Part shown: positions 7,239-12,166 of the stretch, one piece after another
How the letters are laid out: each line of letters opens with the position of its first letter
Position numbering within the stretch: position 1 is the stretch's first letter
Assembly: GCA_947385505.1 (NCBI GenBank)
Contig: CANDLP010000029.1
Location: 1 to 12,166 of the forward strand
Length of the DNA stretch: 12,166 nucleotides
Origin: an uncultured Clostridia bacterium
GTDB lineage: Bacteria > Bacillota > Clostridia > Oscillospirales > Ruminococcaceae
Reading direction: 5' to 3'
Notes under the pieces: model-generated
Databases searched by the model: none
What the model saw: the letters and a program-made list of their open reading frames with translations, nothing else
What the model was told of the DNA's origin: nothing
Made by a program: the position numbers and the translations under genes

Positions 7239-7592
7239 TCAATACAAGCTCCAAACGTCTGCCGCACCTGCTACGCCTACCGCCGCGCAAATAATAACAG
7301 TGCATACGATAAAACCGATAGCGCAAAGAACAGCACCGATAATTCCCGTTATTACACCGCCGGTGGCAATACCGCCGACAAAGCCCTGCTTCTTGGCTTT
7401 TGTACCGCATATTGCGGCAGCAATTCCCAATCCGATACCGATTATGGCGCCATATGACATCCACCAGAATACCAAAGAGCTAATGCCCATTATCAAAGAG
7501 GCGATGGCTAAATTCTTTCCGGGCTGTACAGGGGGCATTGGGGGCTGATACTGGGGCTGCTGGGGCTGTTGATTGTTGTAATCGTTGTTCAT
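7239..7592 (-). CDS. DUF4190-type small membrane protein, paralogue of the next gene
   Basis: 117 residues. The ATG at 7592 has GGAGG at 6 nt; a longer reading frame up to 7751 starts with TTG, has no ribosome site and lies in the leader, so I reject it. Residues 1-26 are Gln/Pro-rich (MNNDYNNQQPQQPQ), then DUF4190 hydrophobic segments at about 27-45 and 47-63, AKKQGFVGG at 66-74 and a last long hydrophobic segment at 76-112. It shares the MNNDYNN start and the AKKxGFVGG loop with the 178-residue neighbour, and the first 20 codons are nearly identical at DNA level, which points to a tandem duplication. It lacks the long linker and the Trp/Tyr/Asp tail of the neighbour. Function unknown. It has its own strong promoter and terminator. 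Confidence 0.85.
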   Translation of the reverse strand: MNNDYNNQQPQQPQYQPPMPPVQPGKNLAIASLIMGISSLVFWWMSYGAIIGIGLGIAAAICGTKAKKQGFVGGIATGGVITGIIGAVLCAIGFIVCTVIICAAVGVAGAADVWSLY

Positions 7593-7609
7593 ATAAATCC
7601 TCCAAAACT

Positions 7610-7625
7610 CGGCGGAAAGCCGCCG
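7610..7625 (-). promoter_or_regulatory. Small GC hairpin just before the ribosome site
   Basis: CGGCGG (7610-7615) and CCGCCG (7620-7625) form a perfect 6-bp stem with a 4-nt loop in the leader of the 7239-7592 gene, 6-7 nt upstream of the GGAGG. It could stabilise the mRNA or affect translation. Confidence 0.35.
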
Positions 7626-7805
7626 TATGTATTGCTCCCGAAATTGATCCGCCCGTCCGCCGTGCTGCCGTTGAATACCCCGAAATACAAACGTATAAAC
7701 GAAGTCTTTAGTGTCCTTCGGAAAACGATCCGCGCATAAATGCAGCGGCAATTTGCGAAAGCGAAAGCATCAGCTTAAATGTTTCGCTGACTACCTATAA
7801 TAACA

Positions 7806-7834
7806 ATTATACCGTTCAAGCTTATATAAGTCAA
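7806..7834 (-). promoter_or_regulatory. Strong sigma-A type promoter for the 7239-7592 gene
   Basis: On the minus strand: TTGACT (7829-7834, 5/6), a 17-bp spacer and a perfect TATAAT (7806-7811). Transcription would begin near 7799, leaving a leader of about 200 nt. The -35 box is embedded in the 14-bp palindrome AAGTCAATTGACTT (7828-7841), which could be an operator. Confidence 0.8.
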
Positions 7835-7838
7835 TTGA

Positions 7839-7868
7839 CTTTGTGACGATTTTGTGATACTTTTTTGA
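7839..7868 (-). promoter_or_regulatory. Three phased 11-bp direct repeats upstream of the -35 box
   Basis: On the minus strand TCACAAAG starts at 7846, TCACAAAA at 7857 and TCAAAAAA at 7868, each exactly 11 bp apart, ending 4 bp before the -35 box. Direct repeats at one helical turn upstream of a promoter are the typical layout for dimers of OmpR/PhoB-type response regulators, and the units look Pho-box-like. The regulator is not identifiable here. Confidence 0.45.
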
Positions 7869-7891
7869 CAGAATTTAGTGCGTTTTCGACA

Positions 7892-7980
7892 ATATTGTGT
7901 TTATACCAATAACTATTTCAACATTTCAACACGTGATAAAATCAGAGTTGAAATAGTTGTTACCCCATAAACACCAATAT
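7892..7980. repeat. Palindromic element A
   Basis: Nested inverted repeat. The outer arms ATATTGTGTTTAT (7892-7904) and ATAAACACCAATAT (7967-7980) match with one extra base; the inner arms AATAACTATTTCAAC (7908-7922) and GTTGAAATAGTTGTT (7947-7961) match at 14 of 15. The centre shares CATTTCAACAC and TAAAATCA.AGTTGAAAT with the reverse complement of element B at 8340-8427, so the two are copies of one family. Confidence 0.7.
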
Positions 7981-8020
7981 AAATAAATTATATTTTATAC
8001 TTCATTTATTTAAAACTATG

Positions 8021-8071
8021 CCAATCCCATTTTGAACTAACGTTAATACCCATAGTTAGAAATGGGATTGG
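8021..8071. repeat. Palindromic element C
   Basis: CCAATCCCATTT (8021-8032) and AAATGGGATTGG (8060-8071) form a perfect 12-bp stem; inside it AACTA (8035-8039) pairs with TAGTT (8053-8057) across a 2-by-2 internal loop. Neither end has a convincing T-run. The AATCCC core resembles the inner hairpin of element B, so it may belong to the same family of intergenic palindromes. Confidence 0.6.
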
Positions 8072-8120
8072 GGCGTAACTGTAAACAAAACAATTTTGTA
8101 CAATTTTGCCGAAAGCGTCC

Positions 8121-8142
8121 GCAGTTAGCAGTTAGCAGTTAG
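8121..8142. repeat. 7-bp tandem repeat, three copies
   Basis: GCAGTTA is repeated three times without change, followed by G (22 bp). It is intergenic. Heptamer tandem repeats are known in intergenic DNA of several bacteria and vary in copy number by slippage. Confidence 0.85.
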
Positions 8143-8271
8143 TAAAAATTGTGCAAATTGCGACTTTTCAACCAGCCCCCAGTATTAAATATATAAATCG
8201 TATGAAAATTATAATGTCTACATAATTGTTATTATATGAAGTTTATTTGAAATATAATATATATTTATACT

Positions 8272-8336
8272 ATATAAAACCGCTGTCCGTTTAAAAAGCG
8301 TAAAAAGTGCTTTTTAAACGGACAGCGGTTTTATAT
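8272..8336. terminator. Perfect 28-bp stem hairpin, probable bidirectional terminator
   Basis: The left arm 8272-8299 and right arm 8309-8336 are exact reverse complements (28 bp) around a 9-nt loop. The stem core includes CGCTGTCCG, and the stem base is ATATAAAAC/GTTTTATAT, so either strand has GCGGTTTTATAT at the 3' side. It lies about 170 bp after the stop of the 8507-11023 gene and could end that transcript. The stem is much longer than most terminators, so a small mobile or repeat element is the alternative. Confidence 0.6.
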
Positions 8337-8339
8337 GTC

Positions 8340-8427
8340 GGTATAATCATTTCAACTTTGATTTTATACTAATCCCGCAGTTTAAAAAGGGATTAGTATT
8401 AGCCTGTGTTGAAATGGTTATTATACC
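8340..8427. repeat. Palindromic element B, related to element A
   Basis: The outer arms GGTATAATCATTTCAAC (8340-8356) and 8408-8427 pair with a 3-nt bulge. An inner perfect 11-bp hairpin, ATACTAATCCC (8366-8376) with GGGATTAGTAT (8389-8399), sits at the centre. Apart from this hairpin the reverse complement lines up with element A (AATAACCATTTCAACAC, then TAAAATCAAAGTTGAAAT). Confidence 0.7.
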
Positions 8428-8506
8428 AATTTAGAATTAAACCCAAAGCGCTATTTTCAAATAAACCTTATTTTATCCATTCTTTTATTTAAAAATAGTA
8501 TTAGTA

Positions 8507-11023
8507 TTATTCACCTGTCATAAAATACCCCATCACATTTCCGTCCTGCGTTCCCGCAGTAATTATTTTTCCTTTTGTAACGGCTATGACAGTGTCTCCG
8601 TCTACCTGAGCAAAAATATGATCGGACCGTCTGTCGTATTCAATAATTTTTCCGTTTACGGAAATGGTTCCGTCGCTGTTTACCGTACAGATAACAAACA
8701 GCTCAACTTCGGATACTCCGTCAAAGTATTCTACCGGTATCACTAAAGCTCCGTTTTCAGCATTGCTGCCTATGGCGCGGATATTATGCTCGGCAGGACT
8801 TGAAAGATATTCGTCAAGGGCATTCACTGCCGTTGTTTTTGAGCTTATTTCCAGATTATAAATCGGAGTAAGATTTCCGTCAAGCTTTACCGTGGAAACA
8901 ATCAAGCCGGTTCTCTTGCTTCCGTTGTCCGCGGCGGATACCTTTATGCCTATGCTGTCGTTGAATTTGTAAATAACTTCGTTGGTGATTTTGGCGCTGC
9001 TTTTGGACATTACGTTATTTTCGCCATCTATACCGTAACAGGCGCCTTTTTCGGTAACTATATAAGTTTCTTTTCCGTAAAAGCAGGTTCCGGCTAAGCT
9101 TTCACCTACGCCGATATTCTTTATTTCACCAAGAACTCCGAATTCCCCGTCCAATACCGTAAGTACAGCCGCCCCGTCTTCTGAAGAGGTTACTCTGATT
9201 TCACCTCCGTTAACGTTTATTCCGGAAAAATCGCTTATTTTTCCCGAAATTTCGCAGCAGCCGTTTTGATTTACTCCATCTGTAAGATCGTATCGAATAA
9301 GATTGCTTCCCTGTCCTATATACAATTCGTTTTCATTTTTGGATACAAGCTGTTTTGATCCTCCCGCCGAAGCCGCCATATCAAACGCACCGAAATCCCC
9401 AGGATCAACGGAAAATACCGTAACAAAGCTTTTGTGGGTTGGGGAAGACATAAACACCTTATCCGGAGCGCAAAAGCTTTTTTCCCCCGATATCGAAATA
9501 TAGGGCATAAAAGTAGCCTTGTCCTCTCTCGTGCTGTCCTTTTCCATCTCCTCATAGGTGACTATAATAAGACGGCCGTTTTGCAAATAGGCGGCGGCAA
9601 GCGTTCCGGAAAGGACGAGCTTATTTTCTTCGCCGCTTTTTTCAGGCGAAGATGCGTCGGTGATTTCAAGATAGGTTTCTTTTCTGCAAACGGAGCCTGT
9701 AATAACAGTCTCCTCTTCATTTTCATCGGTTACGGTATAAGAGTAGGAATAAGGTTCGGAAATACCCGTGCTTACCGCCGCCAGCTTGTCTTCCGTACTG
9801 ATTATGCCCAGAATGGAATTTTCCTTATAGTCTCTTGTTTCAAGGCAAACTACCTGACCGCCTATCTGCTCATAAATATAAAGCCGGTTGTTTTCCGTGT
9901 ACAACAGCCGCTTGCTGCCGCAGAAAGGATCTTTTATTACGCTTTCTTCTCTTATTCCCCCGGCAGAATAAGCATTGTCAGCCGTAAAGGCGGGAGCGGG
10001 AGACGGAAGAGAGCTCAGCAGATCGTAAATTTTCGTTTCGTCAAGCGCGGTTTCTTCCATTACAATATTTTCCGCGGGGAACCACGAACCGGTAAGATTA
10101 TACCTGAGACCAAAACTTATTCCTATCAGAATTACCGCTCCGACCGCCGCCGCCGCAATCTTGCCGTTGTTGGAGCTTTTGCTTTGTCTGTCATCCTCAT
10201 CCTCGTCATCATAATCCCCATCCTCGTCATCTCCGCCGTTAAAGTCTCCGAAATTTATCTGTATCCTTGACTTTACCGAATCGGGTATTTCCCCTTTTTC
10301 GTCCGGGTCTTCAGCGTTTTCCTCATCGTCATTATCTTCGTTATATTCCGTAAGGAGTTCGGGGACTGCCGGAACATAGCCCTTTTGCGCCCGTTGGGAT
10401 GAAGCGGTTATCGTGCTTTCCTCCGATGTTTTTAGGGGCATTGTCTTTTTGGCTTCCAAAGCGGATTCGCTATTATCAGAGTTTTCATAAGCTCTTTCCG
10501 TGCGTTTAGGTTCGGCTTTTATTCTCGCCTTCGCTTCAGCCTTAAGCTGCGACATTCTTTGTACCGCAATAATAAGCTTTTCGTAATCCGCGGAAGTAAG
10601 CGGGGACTCTTCCAGCAGCTCTATCAATCGTTTTACCGTAAGATTCGGATTGTTTTCTATCTCCTGATAGGCTTTATTGCTGATCTTAGAGTTGCCCAGC
10701 AGGCTCAGGAACTCTTTACCCGTTAACCTGTGATATCTCACTATTTTTATAAAAGCAGAAGGAGTGAGGATATCCTGCGATGGTTCGTCATTTTTTTGAG
10801 AAGCGGCTTTTTCGTAAGGAACGGCTTCAGCGGGCTGCGGACCGGCATACGCGCCGTTGGAAACAGTTTTCGTGTAAATTTCGGATTCTTGTTTTTCCTC
10901 GGTTTGAGTTTCCTTTTTCTCCGCAAGGTTCGGCACTACGAATTTGCGGACATTTCGCGGGTCTAATTCGTCGGGAACGGGCGTTTCTTCAAAATATCCG
11001 TTTAAAATGTTTCTAATATCCAT
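8507..11023 (-). CDS. Single-pass membrane protein with acidic cytoplasmic part and extracellular beta-propeller-like domain
   Basis: 838 residues. The ATG at 11023 has TAGGAG with 5-6 nt spacing. Residues 1-287 are hydrophilic and probably cytoplasmic: a short conserved-looking start (MDIRNILNGYFEETPVPDEL), a predicted helical block at about 85-165 (TPSAFIKIVRYHRLTGKEFL, then KRLIELLEES), a linker, and a very acidic stretch at 227-279. One membrane helix lies at about 288-306 (KIAAAAVGAVILIGISFGL). Residues 307-838 should be outside and resemble the secreted beta-propeller family PF09826: SGTLAAAYLQNGRLIIVTYEE at 472-492, SFVTVFSVDP at 532-541 and GVGESLAGTCFYGKETYIVTE at 638-658. It follows a sigma-like gene, with 208 bp between them. 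The layout recalls transmembrane anti-sigma proteins, but I do not recognise the cytoplasmic domain as a known anti-sigma fold. The stop codon lies inside a repeated TAATACTAATA motif. Confidence 0.85.
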   Translation of the reverse strand: MDIRNILNGYFEETPVPDELDPRNVRKFVVPNLAEKKETQTEEKQESEIYTKTVSNGAYAGPQPAEAVPYEKAASQKNDEPSQDILTPSAFIKIVRYHRLTGKEFLSLLGNSKISNKAYQEIENNPNLTVKRLIELLEESPLTSADYEKLIIAVQRMSQLKAEAKARIKAEPKRTERAYENSDNSESALEAKKTMPLKTSEESTITASSQRAQKGYVPAVPELLTEYNEDNDDEENAEDPDEKGEIPDSVKSRIQINFGDFNGGDDEDGDYDDEDEDDRQSKSSNNGKIAAAAVGAVILIGISFGLRYNLTGSWFPAENIVMEETALDETKIYDLLSSLPSPAPAFTADNAYSAGGIREESVIKDPFCGSKRLLYTENNRLYIYEQIGGQVVCLETRDYKENSILGIISTEDKLAAVSTGISEPYSYSYTVTDENEEETVITGSVCRKETYLEITDASSPEKSGEENKLVLSGTLAAAYLQNGRLIIVTYEEMEKDSTREDKATFMPYISISGEKSFCAPDKVFMSSPTHKSFVTVFSVDPGDFGAFDMAASAGGSKQLVSKNENELYIGQGSNLIRYDLTDGVNQNGCCEISGKISDFSGINVNGGEIRVTSSEDGAAVLTVLDGEFGVLGEIKNIGVGESLAGTCFYGKETYIVTEKGACYGIDGENNVMSKSSAKITNEVIYKFNDSIGIKVSAADNGSKRTGLIVSTVKLDGNLTPIYNLEISSKTTAVNALDEYLSSPAEHNIRAIGSNAENGALVIPVEYFDGVSEVELFVICTVNSDGTISVNGKIIEYDRRSDHIFAQVDGDTVIAVTKGKIITAGTQDGNVMGYFMTGE

Positions 11024-11041
11024 ATATTCTCCTAATTAAAA

Positions 11042-11197
11042 ACTTGTCCGCATGGGATAGGTGTACGGATTTACAAACAAAATTTTTCGCAGTCAAGGAA
11101 AAAATTTGCAGGAATACTTAATGTATTTCAAAAATTTTTGACGCAAAGTACGGAAAATTTTGCCGAAAAGACGTGCGCCTATCCTATGTGGACATGT
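11042..11197 (+). ncRNA. 156-nt long-hairpin element, candidate structured RNA or miniature mobile element
   Basis: The arms 11042-11067 and 11172-11197 are inverted copies: 21 of 26 positions are complementary, and of the five exceptions four are G-U pairs if the plus strand is the RNA, but A-C mismatches if the minus strand is. The inside continues the hairpin: CAAAATTTT (11076-11084) with AAAATTTTG, GTCAA (about 11092) with TTGAC, GGAATAC with GTATTTC (again a G-U pair on the plus strand). It fills the gap between the sigma-like and propeller genes, which run the other way. I see no clear plus-strand promoter. It could also be a MITE-like insertion or an operon-internal attenuator. Confidence 0.45.
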
Positions 11198-11231
11198 TCC
11201 AAGATACCTGTTATACACAAGCATACATAAT

Positions 11232-11690
11232 TTACAGACGGGCTTCAAGCTTCTGTACAGCGGATCTGAGCTTCGCCGCCACAACTGTTTCCGAAAGACC
11301 GGAAAACATTGATATTTCCTTCGGATCAAGTCCGAAAATTGCCCAAATCGCAATGGAAAATCTTTCGGCATCCGTTAGTTTTTGCATTACAGATTTTATA
11401 TAAGTCGGTTTTTTTTCGTATTCGGGCTGTACTTTTCTGTACTCTCTGTAATGCCTTATAATCTGTTCGCACAGCTTTTTTAGCAGAAGCCCGTTAAACT
11501 CTTCTTCCGCCGCGCAGCCTCGTATTAACGAATAGGCTTTATTGGACGCGGTTTTAACAGCATTTACAGCTTCCTCCCGGTTAGCCAGCGAGTGATAGGC
11601 AAGATAATACAGCTTTGTATACATTTTGGAGTATATTTCCGCAAAAGCGTCAATATCTCCGTTTTGAGCGTTTTTATATGTATCGGACAC
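11232..11690 (-). CDS. Divergent ECF-type sigma factor-like protein
   Basis: 152 residues, short for an ECF sigma factor (usually 160-200). Residues 13-58 align by eye with sigma region 2 (AFAEIYSKMYTKLYYLAYHSL, then NKAYSLI), and 100-150 with region 4: LTDAERFSIAIWAIFGLDPKEISMFSGLSE and then a helix VVAAKLRSAVQKLE that would be the recognition end of the helix-turn-helix. The region 2.2 stretch that usually reads like DAEDLVQETF is NREEAVNAVKTASNKAY here, with most acidic residues lost, so core polymerase binding is uncertain. The start is a GTG at 11690; a strong GGAGG lies 13 nt upstream, too far for an ideal fit, and a CTG in frame lies too close to it. It is followed by the membrane propeller protein gene, which is the likely partner. 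Confidence is good for the family, low for activity. Confidence 0.75.
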   Translation of the reverse strand: MSDTYKNAQNGDIDAFAEIYSKMYTKLYYLAYHSLANREEAVNAVKTASNKAYSLIRGCAAEEEFNGLLLKKLCEQIIRHYREYRKVQPEYEKKPTYIKSVMQKLTDAERFSIAIWAIFGLDPKEISMFSGLSETVVAAKLRSAVQKLEARL

Positions 11691-11829
11691 GGCTTCGGTC
11701 AGTCCTCCTTTTTAGGATGTTTTGTTATATCAACGGCATTTATTTGTGAAATTTTGTATAACTAATAATATAATAACATAAAAAATAAAAAAATAAAAGA
11801 GTTTTTATAAAAAAAGTAAAAGTTTTCCA

Positions 11830-11838
11830 ATTATAGCA
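11830..11838 (-). promoter_or_regulatory. Possible extended -10 promoter for the sigma-like gene
   Basis: On the minus strand TGCTATAAT gives an extended -10 with a perfect TATAAT (11830-11835). No good -35 box lies 17 bp upstream. The leader would be about 135 nt of very AT-rich RNA (11761-11825). Other A/T hexamers in the same stretch cannot be excluded. Confidence 0.4.
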
Positions 11839-11888
11839 ATACAATTATAAATATGCGAAAATAACGCAACACATATCTGCAATTTTTC

Positions 11889-11978
11889 GCGCATTGCCGC
11901 GTTATCCTTTTCGTCATACAACTGCTCGCGTTCTTACTCCGTCTTGCTTGTACATAATTTATGCTTGCCGCAATGCGC
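11889..11978. repeat. Inverted repeat of GCGCATTGC with a 72-nt interior
   Basis: GCGCATTGC (11889-11897) and GCAATGCGC (11970-11978) are exact reverse complements. Both are flanked by TTTTTCG (11882-11888 before the left arm, 11983-11989 after the right arm) in the same orientation. Interior GC content and style differ from the very AT-rich DNA beside it, which suggests a small inserted element. Confidence 0.45.
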
Positions 11979-12046
11979 CGTGTTTTTCGTAGAATGCAAA
12001 AGTATGGCTCCACCGGTTAAAATTTGCCGCAAAACTTGTCCAAAAT

Positions 12047-12145
12047 AATACTAATAACCATTTAAAAAACAGATAAACTGTTTTTTAAATGCCATGCCGC
12101 AAAAGCGGCACGGTGAGGGAGCTTTGCTCCCTCAGTTATTGTATT
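12047..12145. repeat. Cloverleaf-like palindromic element with a closing stem and three hairpins
   Basis: The closing arms AATACTAATAAC (12047-12058) and GTTATTGTATT (12135-12145) pair with one bulged base. Inside, in order: CATTTAAAAAACAG with CTGTTTTTTAAATG (12059-12072/12078-12091, perfect 14 bp), TGCCGC with GCGGCA (12095-12110, extended by CC/GG to 12092-12113), and TGAGGGAGC with GCTCCCTCA (12114-12134, perfect 9 bp, 3-nt loop). The three hairpins abut almost without gaps. It may act as a terminator for a gene beyond the right edge, or be a dispersed repeat. Confidence 0.6.
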
Positions 12146-12166
12146 GAACTTAAATAACCACCGCCT

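Larger units (their letters stand above)
7593..8506. other. Intergenic region of about 0.9 kb without protein genes, rich in palindromes
   Basis: No reading frame with a ribosome site is visible on either strand. The stretch holds the leader, promoter and direct repeats of the DUF4190 gene (7593-7868), the palindromes listed separately, a 7-bp tandem repeat, an AT-rich segment at about 8180-8280 in which I see nothing specific, and the 3' region of the propeller protein gene. Confidence 0.7.
11691..12166. other. Intergenic region upstream of the sigma-like gene
   Basis: No protein gene with a ribosome site is visible. A 60-codon minus-strand frame at 11831-12013 has no ribosome site and is rich in Arg and Cys in a pattern unlike a real protein. 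The stretch holds an A/T-rich leader, an inverted repeat (11889-11978) and a cloverleaf-like element (12047-12145). Confidence 0.65.

Noticed and set aside
7593..7751. N-terminal extension of the small DUF4190 protein to a TTG at 7751
   Set aside because: No ribosome site, and the neighbouring paralogue begins at the same MNNDYNN; the extension is the leader RNA being open by chance.
7892..8427. Could the repeated palindromes be a CRISPR array
   Set aside because: The copies are in opposite orientation, differ in length and are not separated by regular unique spacers; no cas gene is present.
9434..10270. 278-residue plus-strand open frame inside the propeller protein gene
   Set aside because: It is a shadow of the minus-strand gene, which has a clear membrane helix, family-like motifs and ribosome site; the plus frame has no recognisable domain.
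11042..11197. Could the long hairpin be a simple terminator of the sigma-like gene
   Set aside because: The stem is far longer than a terminator, no T-run follows it on the minus strand at the right place, and its wobble pairs favour the plus strand.
11831..12013. 60-residue minus-strand frame upstream of the sigma-like gene
   Set aside because: No ribosome site, composition unlike a protein, and it overlaps an inverted repeat and the likely promoter.
1..12166. tRNA, rRNA, phage or transposase genes
   Set aside because: I looked on both strands and found no tRNA-like cloverleaf with TTCRA arm, no ribosomal RNA sequence and no transposase or integrase motif. The cloverleaf-like element at 12047-12145 lacks tRNA features.

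Overview
The window reads as a low-to-moderate GC Gram-positive anaerobe, most likely a gut-type Clostridia of the Oscillospiraceae/Ruminococcaceae kind. This rests on AGGAGG-type ribosome sites, sigma-A type promoters, occasional TTG and GTG starts, DUF4190 membrane proteins, an ECF-sigma-like gene next to a membrane beta-propeller protein, and AT-rich intergenic DNA full of palindromes. That placement is an inference from gene style, not a database match. Every protein gene I can support lies on the minus strand, so transcription runs from high to low coordinates.

Region by region in transcription order. (1) 12166-11691 is non-coding, with a cloverleaf-shaped palindromic element, an inverted repeat and a possible promoter. 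(2) 11690-8507 holds a small divergent ECF-sigma-like protein followed by an 838-residue single-pass membrane protein: a long acidic cytoplasmic part, one membrane helix and an extracellular beta-propeller-like domain. A 156-nt long-hairpin element sits between them. (3) 8506-7593 is about 0.9 kb without genes but dense in structure: a perfect 28-bp hairpin, two related palindromic repeats that differ by an internal hairpin, another palindrome, a 7-bp tandem repeat and a very good promoter preceded by phased direct repeats. (4) 7592-6449 holds two paralogous DUF4190-type membrane proteins, each with its own strong promoter, separated by a terminator and a structured leader. (5) 6320-4383 holds lgt (prolipoprotein diacylglyceryl transferase) and a D-2-hydroxyacid dehydrogenase, 36 bp apart. 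(6) 4203-1 holds a soluble hybrid histidine kinase, a metal-dependent amidohydrolase and the start of a secreted or membrane two-component-regulator-propeller sensor that runs off the left edge. These three are closely spaced (31 and 39 bp).

The most interesting theme is signalling. Two different beta-propeller proteins face outward in the same 12 kb, one paired with a sigma-like factor and one beside a cytoplasmic hybrid kinase. My best candidate for an undescribed system is the sigma-like gene plus the transmembrane propeller protein, an arrangement analogous to sigma/RsgI pairs but with an unfamiliar cytoplasmic domain. The second is the family of intergenic palindromic elements, one of which carries G-U wobbles that favour a folded RNA on the strand opposite to the genes.
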